Shown here one piece after another: positions 27,156-36,803 of a stretch of 64,000 nucleotides of DNA (the first letter of the stretch is position 1; every line of letters begins with the position of its first letter). The notes beneath the pieces were generated by a model that saw only the letters and a list, made by a program, of their open reading frames with translations, was not told where the DNA came from and did no database searches. The stretch lies in the NCBI RefSeq assembly GCF_000284375.1, contig NC_017249.1:5558001-5622000 (forward strand), written 5' to 3'. This stretch comes from Bradyrhizobium japonicum USDA 6. GTDB lineage: Bacteria > Pseudomonadota > Alphaproteobacteria > Rhizobiales > Xanthobacteraceae. The position numbers and the translations under genes are program-made.

Positions 27156-28430
27156 GGCCATGCGCTTGGTCAGGAACCCGTCGATCGCCTGAGCCATCGA
27201 GCCCACCGCCTTGGACCGCCAGCCCTCGGAAACGAGATGCTCGAGGTCTCCCTTGTTGGAGACATAGCCGATTTCGACCAGCACCGACGGCACGTCAGGC
27301 GCCTTGAGGACCCGGAAGCCGGCCGACTTCAGCGGATGCTTGTGCATCCGCACGGTCGACTTCATTTCACCCATCAACAGGCGGGCAAAACGACTTGAAA
27401 AGGTACGAGTTTCCCGTTGGGTGAGGTCGATCAGGATGTCCGCGACGTCGGTCGGCTCTTCCGCGAGATTGAAACCGGCAATCGCATCCGCCCGATTTTC
27501 CGCATCCGCCAGTCGCTGCGCCTCGGCGTCGGAGGCCTTGTCGGACAGCGTGTAGATGGTCGCGCCCTGCGCATCACCCTCGGCCTTCGGCAGCGCGTCG
27601 GCGTGGATCGAGACGAACAAGGCGGCCTTGAGCCCGCGGGCGACTTTGACCCGGTCGTTGAGCGGAATGAAGGTGTCGTCGTCCCGTGTCATCACCACGC
27701 GGAATTTGCCGGTCTTGTCCAGCCGATCGCGCAGCGCCAGGCCAAAGGCCAGCACCAGGGTCTTCTCGCTCTCGCCGCTCGACTGCGTGCCGTTGTCGAT
27801 GCCGCCATGGCCGGGATCGATCACGACGATCGGGCGGCCATCGACCTTCTGCTGCCCGGCGTCCGGAGCGGCGGCGGCCGGAACCGTTGCCGGCGGCGCG
27901 TCGGCGATGGCGGGCCGCAGTTCGGGGCGTTTCTCGGGGACGAGCGACTGCACGAAGGCGGCACGGTCGACCTCCTCCAGCTCGAGCACGAGCCGGGCCG
28001 GCTGGCCATTGGCGGCCTCCAGCACGTAGGATTTGGTGATCTTGGCCGGGCCTGTCAGGTCGAACACGATTCGCGAGCCGCCGGGCATGACCAGTCCGTA
28101 GCGGAAGGCCTTGACCAGTCCCCGTCCCTCGACCCCGGTGCCGGCAGGCAGTTGAAAATTGACCTGGGGCACATCGACCACCACCCGGTACGGGTCGGCG
28201 AGCGTCACAGCGCGGAAGGTGACGGCCTGATCGATGTCGAGGATGAAGCGGGTCTGCTTGCCATCGCCGGCCAGCCGAGCGGCGGAGGCGGTCGGAAAAT
28301 TCGCAACCGCAACAGAGGGTTGCGGTTGGCTTTCCGCCGCGCTTAGGCGCCAGGAATCAGCGCAGGCCAATGCTGCGGCGCACAGAACCGCGCATCCCAG
28401 CAAAACCCTTTGATTTGTGCGGCTCGCCAC
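27135..28430 (-). CDS. amiC: N-acetylmuramoyl-L-alanine amidase with AMIN domain
   Basis: Protein of 431 aa. A signal peptide (VLLGCAVLCAAALACADS) precedes an AMIN domain (about 55-150: TRFILDIDQAVTFRAVTLADPYRVVVDVP), a Pro/Ala linker and an Amidase_3 catalytic domain (about 200-425). Zinc-binding signatures are VIDPGHGGIDNG, the Glu in GESEKTLVL, FVSIHAD and VLVEIGY. It cleaves the amide between MurNAc and the stem peptide to separate daughter cells; AMIN targets it to septal wall. It starts with GTG at 28430, supported by GGAGG nine bases before. A CtrA-type box lies 49 bases upstream. The PBP1A gene follows. Confidence 0.93.
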   Translation of the reverse strand: MASRTNQRVLLGCAVLCAAALACADSWRLSAAESQPQPSVAVANFPTASAARLAGDGKQTRFILDIDQAVTFRAVTLADPYRVVVDVPQVNFQLPAGTGVEGRGLVKAFRYGLVMPGGSRIVFDLTGPAKITKSYVLEAANGQPARLVLELEEVDRAAFVQSLVPEKRPELRPAIADAPPATVPAAAAPDAGQQKVDGRPIVVIDPGHGGIDNGTQSSGESEKTLVLAFGLALRDRLDKTGKFRVVMTRDDDTFIPLNDRVKVARGLKAALFVSIHADALPKAEGDAQGATIYTLSDKASDAEAQRLADAENRADAIAGFNLAEEPTDVADILIDLTQRETRTFSSRFARLLMGEMKSTVRMHKHPLKSAGFRVLKAPDVPSVLVEIGYVSNKGDLEHLVSEGWRSKAVGSMAQAIDGFLTKRMATAGSSN

Positions 28431-28478
28431 CGATTTTGCGCCTCCGAGCAGCTCCTTTAACGCAATAGAACCGCAGGG

Positions 28479-28493
28479 TTAATCGATGCTTAA
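28479..28493. promoter_or_regulatory. CtrA box TTAA-N7-TTAA
   Basis: TTAATCGATGCTTAA is an exact match to the full CtrA site TTAA-N7-TTAA. It lies 49 bases before the amidase GTG and 640 bases before rne, so the amidase is the natural target. Confidence 0.65.
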
Positions 28494-29134
28494 TGACGGA
28501 TATACGAAACTCGCCAACTGTGACCGCCGTGCGACGCTCCTTGCACGGTTGGTCCATTCCACGTATGTACGGAGTGCTGACGGCCGATATTTCCGGTTGT
28601 GTCGCGTTCAGCCTCCCGGTGCAGCGCCGGAACTCTCAAGGTTTGGGAATTCCAGCGTTTTTCCGTTCCCCTCAAAGACCAGCGCGGTGCGCGGCAGCGA
28701 GGCGGAGCGGGTCAAGCCCCGGTGGCGGACGGTCCCTGGTTACCACCGCGTTTCCGGGACGGTTTTGACAGCGACGTGACTCGTTACCCGGTCCCTTAAT
28801 CCCAAGGGAGCGGTTCGTAATCCCCAAGGCGAGCGCGCTCGCGCCATGCCTGGCCAGCAGCAACTGATTGAGGGGCGGCCCCGCCGCCCAATGTTTCATA
28901 CGGGCCGACGCTTGATGCGCCAGACTGTGCCGACGAATTCTGAAGGACCGTTCGCGACGCTGCGGAGTGACAATCCCGCGCGCCGCTTCGGCCCTCCAGC
29001 TTCCGTTTCGGCAAGGCGCGAGAGACGGCGTTTCGGCCTTCCCCTCACCCCCGAATCAGGTGGACCGTCGCGTCACCCGGCAGCGCAGATCGCGCCCACG
29101 GTGAATCGCGCCCGCCGCCGCCAAGAGTTAAGAC
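28494..29134 (+). other. Non-coding leader region upstream of rne
   Basis: This stretch of 641 bases holds no convincing gene; short open frames here lack ribosome sites and family signatures. A GGGCGG-CCCCG-CCGCCC hairpin lies at 28873-28889. RNase E genes commonly have long 5' leaders that the enzyme itself binds and cuts to limit its own synthesis, and this region probably does the same; that is inference. The promoter of rne was not located. Confidence 0.45.
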
Positions 29135-32100
29135 ATGCCCAACAAGATGTTGATCGATGCCACCCACCCGGAGGAGACCCGGGTCGTCGTGGTCCGCGGC
29201 AATCGCGTCGAAGAGTTTGATTTCGAGACCGCCCAACGCAAGCAACTGCGCGGGAATATCTACCTCGCCAAGGTCACCCGGGTGGAGCCTTCGCTCCAGG
29301 CTGCCTTTGTTGAATATGGCGGCAACCGCCACGGCTTCCTCGCCTTCAGCGAAATCCATCCCGACTACTACCAGATCCCCGTCGCCGACCGGCAGGCACT
29401 GATCGAGGCCGAGGAACAGGCCCATCGCGAGGCCGAGGAAGAGAGCGAGAACCGCTCCCACGGCCGCCGCCGCTCGCGCCACCGCAACGCCCGCCGCCGC
29501 GGTCAAGGCGAGCGCGTCCGCAGCGACATCGTCGAGGGTCTCGAGGCCGGCGCCGATCCCGCAGCCCAGCCGGTCGAGGGCGAAGCTCCGCACACCGAGG
29601 GCGCGCCGCACGAGGGCGAGCATCTGCACGCCGATGCCGAGCATCGCGGCGAGCACGACGGCCAAGAGCATCAAGACCACGATCATCAAGACCACGAACA
29701 TGGCGAGCATGATCACCACGATCATGACCACGAAGGCCATGATCATCACGATCATGCGCACGACGACCACCATCACGATCATGACCATGGTCATGACGGC
29801 CAGCAAGATCACCATGACCATGATCATGCCGGCGAGACGCCCTCGCCTGTCGCGGCCGTCGGCGCCGAGCCCGTGGTCGCGACCGAGGCCGCTGCCGAAC
29901 CGCAGGAGGCTGTCGCCTCCGAGGCCCATGCCGAGGCTCTCGCCGAAGCCGTGACCGCTTCCACCGAACCGGCCGACGCCGCTTACGCTGCCGGCGAAAG
30001 CACTGATGCCCGTCATCAGGAGTCCGATGAGGAAGACGACGAGGACGAGGACGGCGAGGAAGCCGAAGAGGAACACGTCGAATCCGTCGGCGGCGACGAC
30101 GTGATGGAGGAAGTGCCGGAGCGCACCTTCCGCCCGCGCCGCCAGTACAAGATCCAGGAAGTCATCAAGCGCCGCCAGGTGATGCTGGTGCAGGTCGTCA
30201 AGGAAGAGCGCGGCAACAAGGGCGCGGCGCTGACCACCTACCTCTCGCTCGCCGGCCGCTACGCCGTGTTGATGCCGAACACCGCACGCGGCGGCGGCAT
30301 CAGCCGCAAGATCACGAGCGCCCAGGATCGTTCCCGCCTGAAGGAAGTTGTGCAGGATCTCGACGTGCCCGAGGGCATGGGCATCATCCTGCGCACCGCC
30401 GGCGCCGCCCGCACCAAGCCCGAGATCAAGCGCGACTTCGAATACCTGATCCGGATGTGGGAGACGGTGCGCGACCTGACGCTGAAGTCGCAGGCCCCGA
30501 CCCTGGTCTACGAGGAAGGCTCGCTGATCAAGCGCTCGCTGCGCGACCTCTACAACAAGGAGATCGACGAGATCTCGGTCGCCGGTGAGTCCGGCTACCG
30601 CGAAGCGCGCGACTTCATGAAGATGCTGATGCCCGCCAATGTCAGCGCGGTGAGGCAGTATCGGGACGGCCAGCCGCTGTTCTCACGCATGGGCGTCGAG
30701 AGCCAGCTGGACGCGATGTTCTCTCCGACCGTGCAGCTGCGCTCCGGCGGCTACATCGTGATCAACCAGACCGAGGCGCTAGTCTCGATCGACGTCAACT
30801 CCGGACGGTCGACCCGCGAGCACCATATCGAGGACACTGCGCTCAAGACCAATCTGGAAGCGGCCGAAGAGGTCGCCCGCCAGCTCCGTCTGCGCGACCT
30901 CGCCGGCCTGATCGTCATCGACTTCATCGACATGGACGAGAAGCGCAACAACCGTGCGGTCGAGCGCAAGCTGTCCGATTGCCTGCGGCAGGACCGCGCC
31001 CGGATCCAGGTCGGCCGCATCTCGCATTTCGGCCTGCTCGAGATGTCGCGCCAGCGCATCCGCGCCAGCGTGCTGGAATCCTCGACCGATCCCTGCCCGC
31101 ATTGCGGCGGCACCGGCCATGTCCGCTCGGTCTCCTCGGTTGCGCTCCAGCTTTTGCGCGGCCTCGAAGAGATCCTGATGAAGGGCGCGACCCACAATCT
31201 CGTGGTCCGCACCCGCACCGATGTCGCGCTCTATGTGCTGAACCACAAGCGCGGCCATCTGCGCGACCTCGAAAACGGCTTCAAGGTCACGCTGGCCGTC
31301 ATCGCCGACCCCAGCGTCAGCGGACCGCAGGCCTATCTCATCGACCGCGGCGAGCAGGTGCATACGCTGGAAGCCGCGAAGGCGCTGCTGGCGGCGCAGG
31401 CCGCCGCAAGCCCGCCGCCCCTAGCCGAAGAAGCCTATGACGACGAGGAATTCGATCCGGAGCTGGAATCCGAGGTCGAGACCGAAGAAACCGAAGGCCT
31501 CGCCGAGGAGCAGGCTGGCGGCGAAGCGGCTTCCGACCAGGACGGCCAGCGCCGCAAGCGCCGCCGGCGTCGGCGCGGCCGCGGTGGCCCGCGCGACGGC
31601 GAGTTGCGCGAGGATGGCGCTCCGGCGTCGTCCGAAGCGGCCGTGGCGGCCAGCGAAGGTGAAGAGGATTCCGAGTCCGAGCAGGACGGCGAGGAAGGTG
31701 AGGACCAGGCGGCCCGCAGCGAGCAGCAGGGCAACGGCGATCGCCGTCGCCGGCGTGGTCGTCGCGGTGGACGCCGCCGTCGCGGTGGCAACGAGGAAGG
31801 TCTCGCCGGCTCCATCGGCGACGAGCTCGCAGCCAGTGCGCCGTCGGAAGCGACCGACGCCGTCGCCGATTTCGACAGCTTCGGCGGCGAGGCTGCGCCC
31901 TCGATCGCGCAGGCCGAACACACCACCGCCGAGCCTCAGGTCAGCCAGCCCGAGCCGCGCGCCGAGGTGCAGATTGAGGCGCCGGCCCAGCCTGAGCCGG
32001 CTCCTGCTCCAGCCGCCGCGGACGAAGAGCCGGCCGACGACAAGGCTGCGCGTCGCCGCTCCACGGTCCGGGAAAAGGTGAGCTTCCTGTCGAGCAGCGC

Positions 32101-32251
32101 GAGCGAGCCGGCAACACCGGTTGTGGCAGCGCCAGAGCCGGTTGCTCCGCCCGCACCGGCCGCTGAACCCGCACCGGAAGCGGCAAGCGAAACTCCGGCC
32201 GCACCGCGTCGCGCCGGCTGGTGGTCTCGCCGGTTCGGCGGCGGCGAGTAG
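29135..32251 (+). CDS. rne: Ribonuclease E with His/Asp-rich insertion
   Basis: Endoribonuclease of 1038 aa that starts mRNA decay and rRNA/tRNA maturation and scaffolds the degradosome. The S1 RNA-binding domain is split: its first half is at about 37-82 (LAKVTRVEPSLQAAFVEYGG) and its second at about 345-395 (VMLVQVVKEERGNKGAALT). About 260 residues lie between, including an Arg-rich patch, a His/Asp run (152-232) and an acidic stretch (298-313). The 5'-sensor and DNase-I-like catalytic domain follow, with magnesium ligands Asp553 (SIDVNS) and Asp596 (VIDFIDM). The zinc-link CPHCGGTGH is at 654-662. The C-terminal half is disordered, Arg-rich (RRKRRRRRRGRGG) and acidic, for RNA and partner binding. 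AAGAG precedes the ATG; a terminator follows. Confidence 0.96.
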   Translation: MPNKMLIDATHPEETRVVVVRGNRVEEFDFETAQRKQLRGNIYLAKVTRVEPSLQAAFVEYGGNRHGFLAFSEIHPDYYQIPVADRQALIEAEEQAHREAEEESENRSHGRRRSRHRNARRRGQGERVRSDIVEGLEAGADPAAQPVEGEAPHTEGAPHEGEHLHADAEHRGEHDGQEHQDHDHQDHEHGEHDHHDHDHEGHDHHDHAHDDHHHDHDHGHDGQQDHHDHDHAGETPSPVAAVGAEPVVATEAAAEPQEAVASEAHAEALAEAVTASTEPADAAYAAGESTDARHQESDEEDDEDEDGEEAEEEHVESVGGDDVMEEVPERTFRPRRQYKIQEVIKRRQVMLVQVVKEERGNKGAALTTYLSLAGRYAVLMPNTARGGGISRKITSAQDRSRLKEVVQDLDVPEGMGIILRTAGAARTKPEIKRDFEYLIRMWETVRDLTLKSQAPTLVYEEGSLIKRSLRDLYNKEIDEISVAGESGYREARDFMKMLMPANVSAVRQYRDGQPLFSRMGVESQLDAMFSPTVQLRSGGYIVINQTEALVSIDVNSGRSTREHHIEDTALKTNLEAAEEVARQLRLRDLAGLIVIDFIDMDEKRNNRAVERKLSDCLRQDRARIQVGRISHFGLLEMSRQRIRASVLESSTDPCPHCGGTGHVRSVSSVALQLLRGLEEILMKGATHNLVVRTRTDVALYVLNHKRGHLRDLENGFKVTLAVIADPSVSGPQAYLIDRGEQVHTLEAAKALLAAQAAASPPPLAEEAYDDEEFDPELESEVETEETEGLAEEQAGGEAASDQDGQRRKRRRRRRGRGGPRDGELREDGAPASSEAAVAASEGEEDSESEQDGEEGEDQAARSEQQGNGDRRRRRGRRGGRRRRGGNEEGLAGSIGDELAASAPSEATDAVADFDSFGGEAAPSIAQAEHTTAEPQVSQPEPRAEVQIEAPAQPEPAPAPAAADEEPADDKAARRRSTVREKVSFLSSSASEPATPVVAAPEPVAPPAPAAEPAPEAASETPAAPRRAGWWSRRFGGGE
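29588..29830 (+). repeat. His/Asp-rich low-complexity segment in rne
   Basis: Degenerate GAT/CAT/GAC/CAC codon repeats encode alternating His-Asp and His-His-Asp runs (residues 152-232). The local base composition is far less GC-rich than the rest of the gene, as expected from slippage-driven expansion of GATCAT-type units. Confidence 0.85.
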
Positions 32252-32268
32252 AGCGAACAATCAGTTGA

Positions 32269-32297
32269 AACCGCCCGGCCAAACCGGGCGGTTTTGA
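32269..32297 (+). terminator. Rho-independent terminator of rne
   Basis: AACCGCCCGG, loop CCAAA, CCGGGCGGTT, then TTGATTT: a perfect 10-bp stem with a T-rich tail, 17 bases after the rne stop. Confidence 0.92.
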
Positions 32298-32315
32298 TTT
32301 GGCAAGGTCAGTACG

Positions 32316-33548
32316 ATGCAAAGCGTAATTGTTCTCGGCGGCGGCATGATCGGTGTGAGCGCGGCGCTGCACCTCCGGCAGCGCGGCTGGTCGGTCACGC
32401 TCGTCGACCGCAGGGAGCCGGGCCGCGAGACCAGCTACGGCAATGCCGGGATGATCCAGGCCGAAGCCGTGCGTCCCTATCCGATGCCGCGCGACCTCGC
32501 CTCGCTTCTGAAGATCGCGACCGGCCGCACCAACGACGTACGCTACAGCCTGTCGTCGCTCCATCTCCATATCGAGCCCCTGCTGCGCTACTGGTGGCAT
32601 TCGGCGCCGAAGCGGCATCGCGAGGCGATCGACGCCTGGGCGCGGCTGATCGCCTACGCGACGGCGGAGCACGACATCCTCATTCGCGAAGCCCATGCCG
32701 ACAATCTGATCCGCCGCGCGGGCTACCGGCACCTGCATCGCGACGCAGCGTCCTTCGATCTCGCCGTCAAGGCGGCGGAACAAGACCAGCGCGAATTCGG
32801 CGTCAGGTTTCGCGCGCTCTCGGGGGCCGAGCTCGCCAAGGCCGAACCGATCCTGCGCGACGACCTGCCCGGTGCGATCCATTGGCTCGACACCTGGACC
32901 GTGTCCGATCCCGGCGCACTGGTCACGGCCTATGCCGAGCTGTTCGAGCGCCTCGGCGGCACCATCGTGCTCGGCGATGCCCAGACCCTGCGGCAGACCG
33001 CGACCGGCTGGTCGGTCGACACGGACCAGGGAGCCATCGACGCTGCGGCCGCCGTCGTGACGCTCGGGCCCTGGTCGCCCAATCTCCTGCACAAATTCGG
33101 CTATCGCATTCCGCTGGTGCGCAAGCGCGGCTACCACATGCATTACAGCGGCGGCGCATCGCTCGATCTGCCGCTGGTCGACAAGGCCGGCGGCTACGCC
33201 ATGGGTCCGATGGCCAAGGGCATCCGCATCACCACGGGCGCGGAATTGACCGGCATGGACGCGCTCGCCACGCCGGTGCAGCTCGCCAGTGCCGAAGCTT
33301 CGGCGCGAGAGCTGATCGACCTCGGCAAGCGGGTCGAGCCCGACCCGTGGTTCGGCACCCGCCCCTGCACACCCGACATGCTGCCGGTGCTCGGGCAAGC
33401 GCCGCGTCATCAGGGCCTCTGGATGAATTTCGGCCACGGCCACCAGGGCTTTACGCTTGGACCCGCGACCGGTCGCCTGCTCGCCGGGATGATGAGCGGC
33501 GAGACGCCGGCGATCGATCCGACGCCATACCGGCCCGAGCGGTTCTAG
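32316..33548 (+). CDS. FAD-dependent oxidoreductase (DadA/D-amino-acid dehydrogenase-like)
   Basis: Protein of 410 aa of the DAO superfamily. The FAD-binding loop is VIVLGGGMIGVSAALHLRQRG (about 4-24) and the conserved GRETSYGNAGMI is at about 38-49, characteristic of DadA-type D-amino-acid dehydrogenases. The C-terminal FAD motif is NFGHGHQGFTLGPATGRLLA. It likely deaminates D-amino acids or related amines, passing electrons to the quinone pool. AAGG precedes the ATG, 19 bases after the rne terminator, so the promoter must lie in or after the terminator. It overlaps the convergent regulator gene by 4 bases. Confidence 0.9.
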   Translation: MQSVIVLGGGMIGVSAALHLRQRGWSVTLVDRREPGRETSYGNAGMIQAEAVRPYPMPRDLASLLKIATGRTNDVRYSLSSLHLHIEPLLRYWWHSAPKRHREAIDAWARLIAYATAEHDILIREAHADNLIRRAGYRHLHRDAASFDLAVKAAEQDQREFGVRFRALSGAELAKAEPILRDDLPGAIHWLDTWTVSDPGALVTAYAELFERLGGTIVLGDAQTLRQTATGWSVDTDQGAIDAAAAVVTLGPWSPNLLHKFGYRIPLVRKRGYHMHYSGGASLDLPLVDKAGGYAMGPMAKGIRITTGAELTGMDALATPVQLASAEASARELIDLGKRVEPDPWFGTRPCTPDMLPVLGQAPRHQGLWMNFGHGHQGFTLGPATGRLLAGMMSGETPAIDPTPYRPERF

Positions 33549-34384
33549 CAGTCGGCGCGCTCGGCCAGCAGCTTCCTGATCCGGTCGGCATCTTCGGGCG
33601 TCGCCGGATTGTAGACGATCATGCTGAGATCGGAGCGGCCCTCGACATTGAAGCTCGAATATTCGAACGACATCGTGCCGTGAACGGGATGCCGCAGCCG
33701 CTTGGTGCCGTCGCCATGATGGCGCACGTCATTGTCGCGCCAGAGCGCCGCGAATTCCGGACTTGTCCGACAGAGCTCGTCGACGAAATCGGCGACATGC
33801 GAGACGGCACCTGCCCGCGCCGCGTCTGCCCTGAATGCGGCCACCACGAAGCGCGCCACACTGTCCCAGTCATACTGCGCGGCACGCACGCGCGGATCAC
33901 AGAAGATGAAGCGCAGGATGTTGCGCTGTCCCGGCGGGATCGCGCCGTAGTCGGTCAGCACGACGCTTGCGGCGCGATTCCAGGCGACGACGTCCCAGGT
34001 CGCGGTGCGCACCAGCGCCGGGCTGAATGAGAGCGCATCGAGCACGCGTTGCAGCCGCGGCGAGACGCCTTCGCTGGCCTGGTAGCGCACCTCGGGCGGG
34101 CGGCCGAGGCCGATCAGGAACAGGTGCTCGCGCTCGACATCGGTCAGCATCAACGCGCGCGCGATCCGGTCGAGCACGTCGGCCGACGGCGCCCCGCCGC
34201 GGCCCTGCTCCAGCCAGGTGTACCAGGTCGAGCTGATGTTGGCGCGCTGGGCCACTTCCTCCCGGCGCAGACCCGGCGTGCGCCTGCGGCTGCCGGAGAA
34301 GCCGAACGCGGCTGCATCGAGCCGGGTGCGACGGTCCTTCAGATAGGCCCCAAGCAAGTTGTCGGCGGCAGCGCTCTCGCTCAT
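33545..34384 (-). CDS. Helix-turn-helix regulator with MmyB-like ligand domain
   Basis: Protein of 279 aa. An XRE-type HTH (about 30-85) has the subfamily's [17 protein letters not shown] and [11 protein letters not shown]. The C-terminal MmyB-like domain (about 105-270) carries [16 protein letters not shown] and [14 protein letters not shown]; the structurally known member binds a fatty acid. In this family the regulator usually controls the divergent neighbour, here an SDR gene. Two 11-bp direct repeats in the intergenic space are probable operators. Role: one-component sensor that de-represses a short-chain oxidoreductase (inference from family pattern). Confidence 0.9.
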   Translation of the reverse strand: MSESAAADNLLGAYLKDRRTRLDAAAFGFSGSRRRTPGLRREEVAQRANISSTWYTWLEQGRGGAPSADVLDRIARALMLTDVEREHLFLIGLGRPPEVRYQASEGVSPRLQRVLDALSFSPALVRTATWDVVAWNRAASVVLTDYGAIPPGQRNILRFIFCDPRVRAAQYDWDSVARFVVAAFRADAARAGAVSHVADFVDELCRTSPEFAALWRDNDVRHHGDGTKRLRHPVHGTMSFEYSSFNVEGRSDLSMIVYNPATPEDADRIRKLLAERADC

Positions 34385-34398
34385 CCTGTTAGCTATTA

Positions 34399-34431
34399 TA
34401 CCCCGATAAGGTCACTACTTTACCCGGATAA
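34399..34431. promoter_or_regulatory. Two TACCCsGATAA direct repeats (operator candidate)
   Basis: TACCCCGATAA (34399-34409) and TACCCGGATAA (34421-34431) differ at one base and are 22 bp apart, two helical turns. They lie between the divergent regulator and SDR genes, where the MmyB-type regulator is expected to bind. Confidence 0.55.
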
Positions 34432-34474
34432 CTCTAGCGCAGATGGTTCTCTCCACCAACCCAGGAGATTTCAC

Positions 34475-35353
34475 ATGCGTGTTTTCGTTACCGGTGCCAC
34501 CGGCTTCGTCGGCTCCGCCGTCGTTCGAGACCTGATGGCCGCCGGCCATGGCGTGCTCGGCCTCGCCCGCTCCGATGCCAGCGCCGCAGCGCTCACCGCG
34601 ATGGGCGCCGAGGTCCATCGTGGGTCGCTGGAGGATCATGCCTCCTTACGCGGCGGCGCCGCCGCTTCTGACGGTGTGCTGCATCTCGGCTTCAACCACG
34701 ACTTCTCGAAATTCGCCGACAATTGCGAGCTGGACCGCGGTGCGATCCTGGCAATCGGCGAGGAGCTCAAAGGCTCCGACCGCCCTCTCATCGTCACCTC
34801 CGGCGTAGCGCTGCTGGCGCCCGGACGGCTCGCGACCGAAGACGATGCGGCGGCCCGCCACTTTCCGCGCGTCTCGGAAGCCACCGCCGAGGACCTCGCA
34901 GAGCGCGGCGTCCGCGCCGGCATCGTGCGGCTGCCGCCCACGACCCATGGCGAAGGCGACCACGGCTTCGTGCCGCGCCTGATCGCGATCGCGCGAGAGA
35001 AAGGCGCCGCGGCTTATATCGGTGACGGGAGCAACCGCTGGCCAGCCGCGCACCGCCTCGACGCCGCGCGCGTCTACCGACTCGCGCTGGAGCAAGGCGC
35101 ATCCGCTCGGCGCTATCACGCGATCGCCGAAGAAGGTGTGCCGTTCAAAACGATTGCGGAAGTGATCGGCAAAAGGCTCGGCCTGCCCGTGGTCTCAAAA
35201 TCCGCCGACGACGCCGAGGCGCATTTCGGCTGGTTCGCGCGATTTGCGGCCGTCGACGTTCCGACCTCGAGTGCGAAAACGCGTGCCCTGCTCGGCTGGG
35301 AGCCGAAAGAAAAAGGGCTGATCGAGGATCTCGACCAGCCCTTTTATTTCTGA
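34475..35353 (+). CDS. NAD(P)-binding SDR (atypical/extended)
   Basis: Protein of 292 aa. The N-terminal Rossmann motif is [16 protein letters not shown] (about 5-20). The usual YxxxK pair is not obvious: after [11 protein letters not shown] the expected Tyr region reads [16 protein letters not shown]. This places it among atypical SDRs of the NmrA/YeeZ-like kind, which act as reductases or as NAD(P) sensors. AGGAG lies before the ATG. It is divergent from the MmyB-type regulator that probably controls it. The last codons form part of a terminator hairpin. Confidence 0.88.
   Translation: MRVFVTGATGFVGSAVVRDLMAAGHGVLGLARSDASAAALTAMGAEVHRGSLEDHASLRGGAAASDGVLHLGFNHDFSKFADNCELDRGAILAIGEELKGSDRPLIVTSGVALLAPGRLATEDDAAARHFPRVSEATAEDLAERGVRAGIVRLPPTTHGEGDHGFVPRLIAIAREKGAAAYIGDGSNRWPAAHRLDAARVYRLALEQGASARRYHAIAEEGVPFKTIAEVIGKRLGLPVVSKSADDAEAHFGWFARFAAVDVPTSSAKTRALLGWEPKEKGLIEDLDQPFYF
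35311..35350 (+). terminator. Terminator embedded in SDR coding end
   Basis: AAAAGGGCTG and CAGCCCTTTT bracket an inner TCGAG/CTCGA stem (one mismatch between), followed by ATTTC. The hairpin lies inside the last 14 codons and ends at the stop codon at 35351-35353. The A-rich start makes it usable in both directions, also for the convergent dctA. Confidence 0.8.
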
Positions 35354-35386
35354 CGACGCTCCGCGCCGCCGGACGCAACTTGCAGA

Positions 35387-36721
35387 TCAGTCCGTCGTGA
35401 GGGCCGTTTCCATGTCTGTCGGATCGATCTGCCTCGCGAGGTTGGCGTTGAGCTTGTCGCGGTCGAGCTCGCCTTCCCACCAGGCGACGATCACGCAGGC
35501 CACGCCGTTGCCACAGAGGTTGGTCAGTGCGCGGCATTCGCTCATGAACTTGTCGATGCCGAGCACGATCGCCATGCCCGGCACGAGGCGCGGATCGACC
35601 ACGGCGAGCGTCGCGGCCAGCGTGATGAAGCCCGCGCCGGTGATGCCGGAGGCACCCTTCGAGGTCAGCATCGCCACCACCAGGATGGTGAGCTGCTGGC
35701 CGAAGGAGAGATCGAAGCCGAGCGCCTGCGCGATGAACAGCGTCGCCAGCGTCATGTAGATGTTGGTGCCGTCGAGATTGAACGAATAGCCCGTGGGCAC
35801 CACGAGACCAACCACCGACTTCGAGCAGCCGAGGCGCTCGAGTTTCTCCATCAAGGACGGCAGCGCGCTTTCCGAGGACGAGGTGCCGAGCACGATCAGC
35901 AGCTCGTCCTTGATGTAGGCGAGGAACTTGAAGATGGAGAAGCCGGCGAAGCGCGCGATGATCCCGAGCACGACGAACACGAACAGCGCGGCGGTGACGT
36001 AGAACGTCGCGATCAGGCCGACCAGGTTGAGGATCGCCCCGGTGCCGAACTTGCCGATGGTGTAGGCCATCGCGCCGAAGGCGCCGACCGGCGCCGCGCG
36101 CATCACGATGGAGATGACGCCGAACACCGCATGGGCGGCGTCATCGATGAAGCTGCGGATGGTGTGGCCGCGCTCGCCGAGCCCCATGAGGGCGAAGCCG
36201 AACAGCACCGAGAACAGCAACACCTGCAGGATCTCGCCTTGCGCGAAGGCGCCGACCACGGTGTCGGGGATGATGTGCAGGATGAAGTCGACCGACCTCT
36301 GGCCCTCGGCCTGCTTGGCGTAGTTGGCGACGGCCTGCGCGTTGGCGGCGGCGCTGCCGAAGCCCGCACCCGGCTTCACCAGGTTGCCGATGATGAGTCC
36401 GATCACCAGCGCGAAGGTCGAGACGACCTCGAAATAGACCAGCGCCTTGACGCCGATGCGGCCGACCTTCTTGGCGTCCTGAATATGCGCGATGCCGGAG
36501 ACCACGGTGCAGAAGATGATCGGCGCGATCACCATCTTGATCAGCTTGATGAAGCCGTCGCCGAGCGCCTTGATCCATTCGTTGGTGGCGACCGTCGGCC
36601 AGAGCCAGCCGACCAAGGCGCCGAGCACGATGGCGATCAGCACCTGGACGTAGAGAACCTTGTACCACGGCTTGGCGGCGGCCGGCGCGACCGGCGCCCC
36701 CGCCATCGTTGTCGTCGTCAT
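35387..36721 (-). CDS. dctA: C4-dicarboxylate/cation symporter (DctA)
   Basis: Protein of 444 aa of the DAACS family. Its signatures are [22 protein letters not shown] (about 60-80), the Ser-rich hairpin tip [35 protein letters not shown], and the final substrate region [15 protein letters not shown] with the conserved Arg. It takes up succinate, malate and fumarate with protons or sodium, the main carbon source of bacteroids in rhizobia. ATG 36721 was chosen because GAGGGGGAG lies before it. The dctB/dctD regulators are not adjacent, and no sigma54 site was found in the 82 bases upstream. Confidence 0.95.
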   Translation of the reverse strand: MTTTTMAGAPVAPAAAKPWYKVLYVQVLIAIVLGALVGWLWPTVATNEWIKALGDGFIKLIKMVIAPIIFCTVVSGIAHIQDAKKVGRIGVKALVYFEVVSTFALVIGLIIGNLVKPGAGFGSAAANAQAVANYAKQAEGQRSVDFILHIIPDTVVGAFAQGEILQVLLFSVLFGFALMGLGERGHTIRSFIDDAAHAVFGVISIVMRAAPVGAFGAMAYTIGKFGTGAILNLVGLIATFYVTAALFVFVVLGIIARFAGFSIFKFLAYIKDELLIVLGTSSSESALPSLMEKLERLGCSKSVVGLVVPTGYSFNLDGTNIYMTLATLFIAQALGFDLSFGQQLTILVVAMLTSKGASGITGAGFITLAATLAVVDPRLVPGMAIVLGIDKFMSECRALTNLCGNGVACVIVAWWEGELDRDKLNANLARQIDPTDMETALTTD

Positions 36722-36803
36722 CGTTTCACTCCCCCTCAAACTCAGAGCCAGCCAAGATCAACTTGGCCGGCTCGTCAATCGGAACTGCTCGGAATGGTGC
36801 GCT

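Noticed and set aside
28846..29220. 124-codon frame running into the start of rne
   Set aside because: It overlaps the rne start in another frame, is Arg/Pro-rich, and lacks an RBS; the region fits a non-coding leader.
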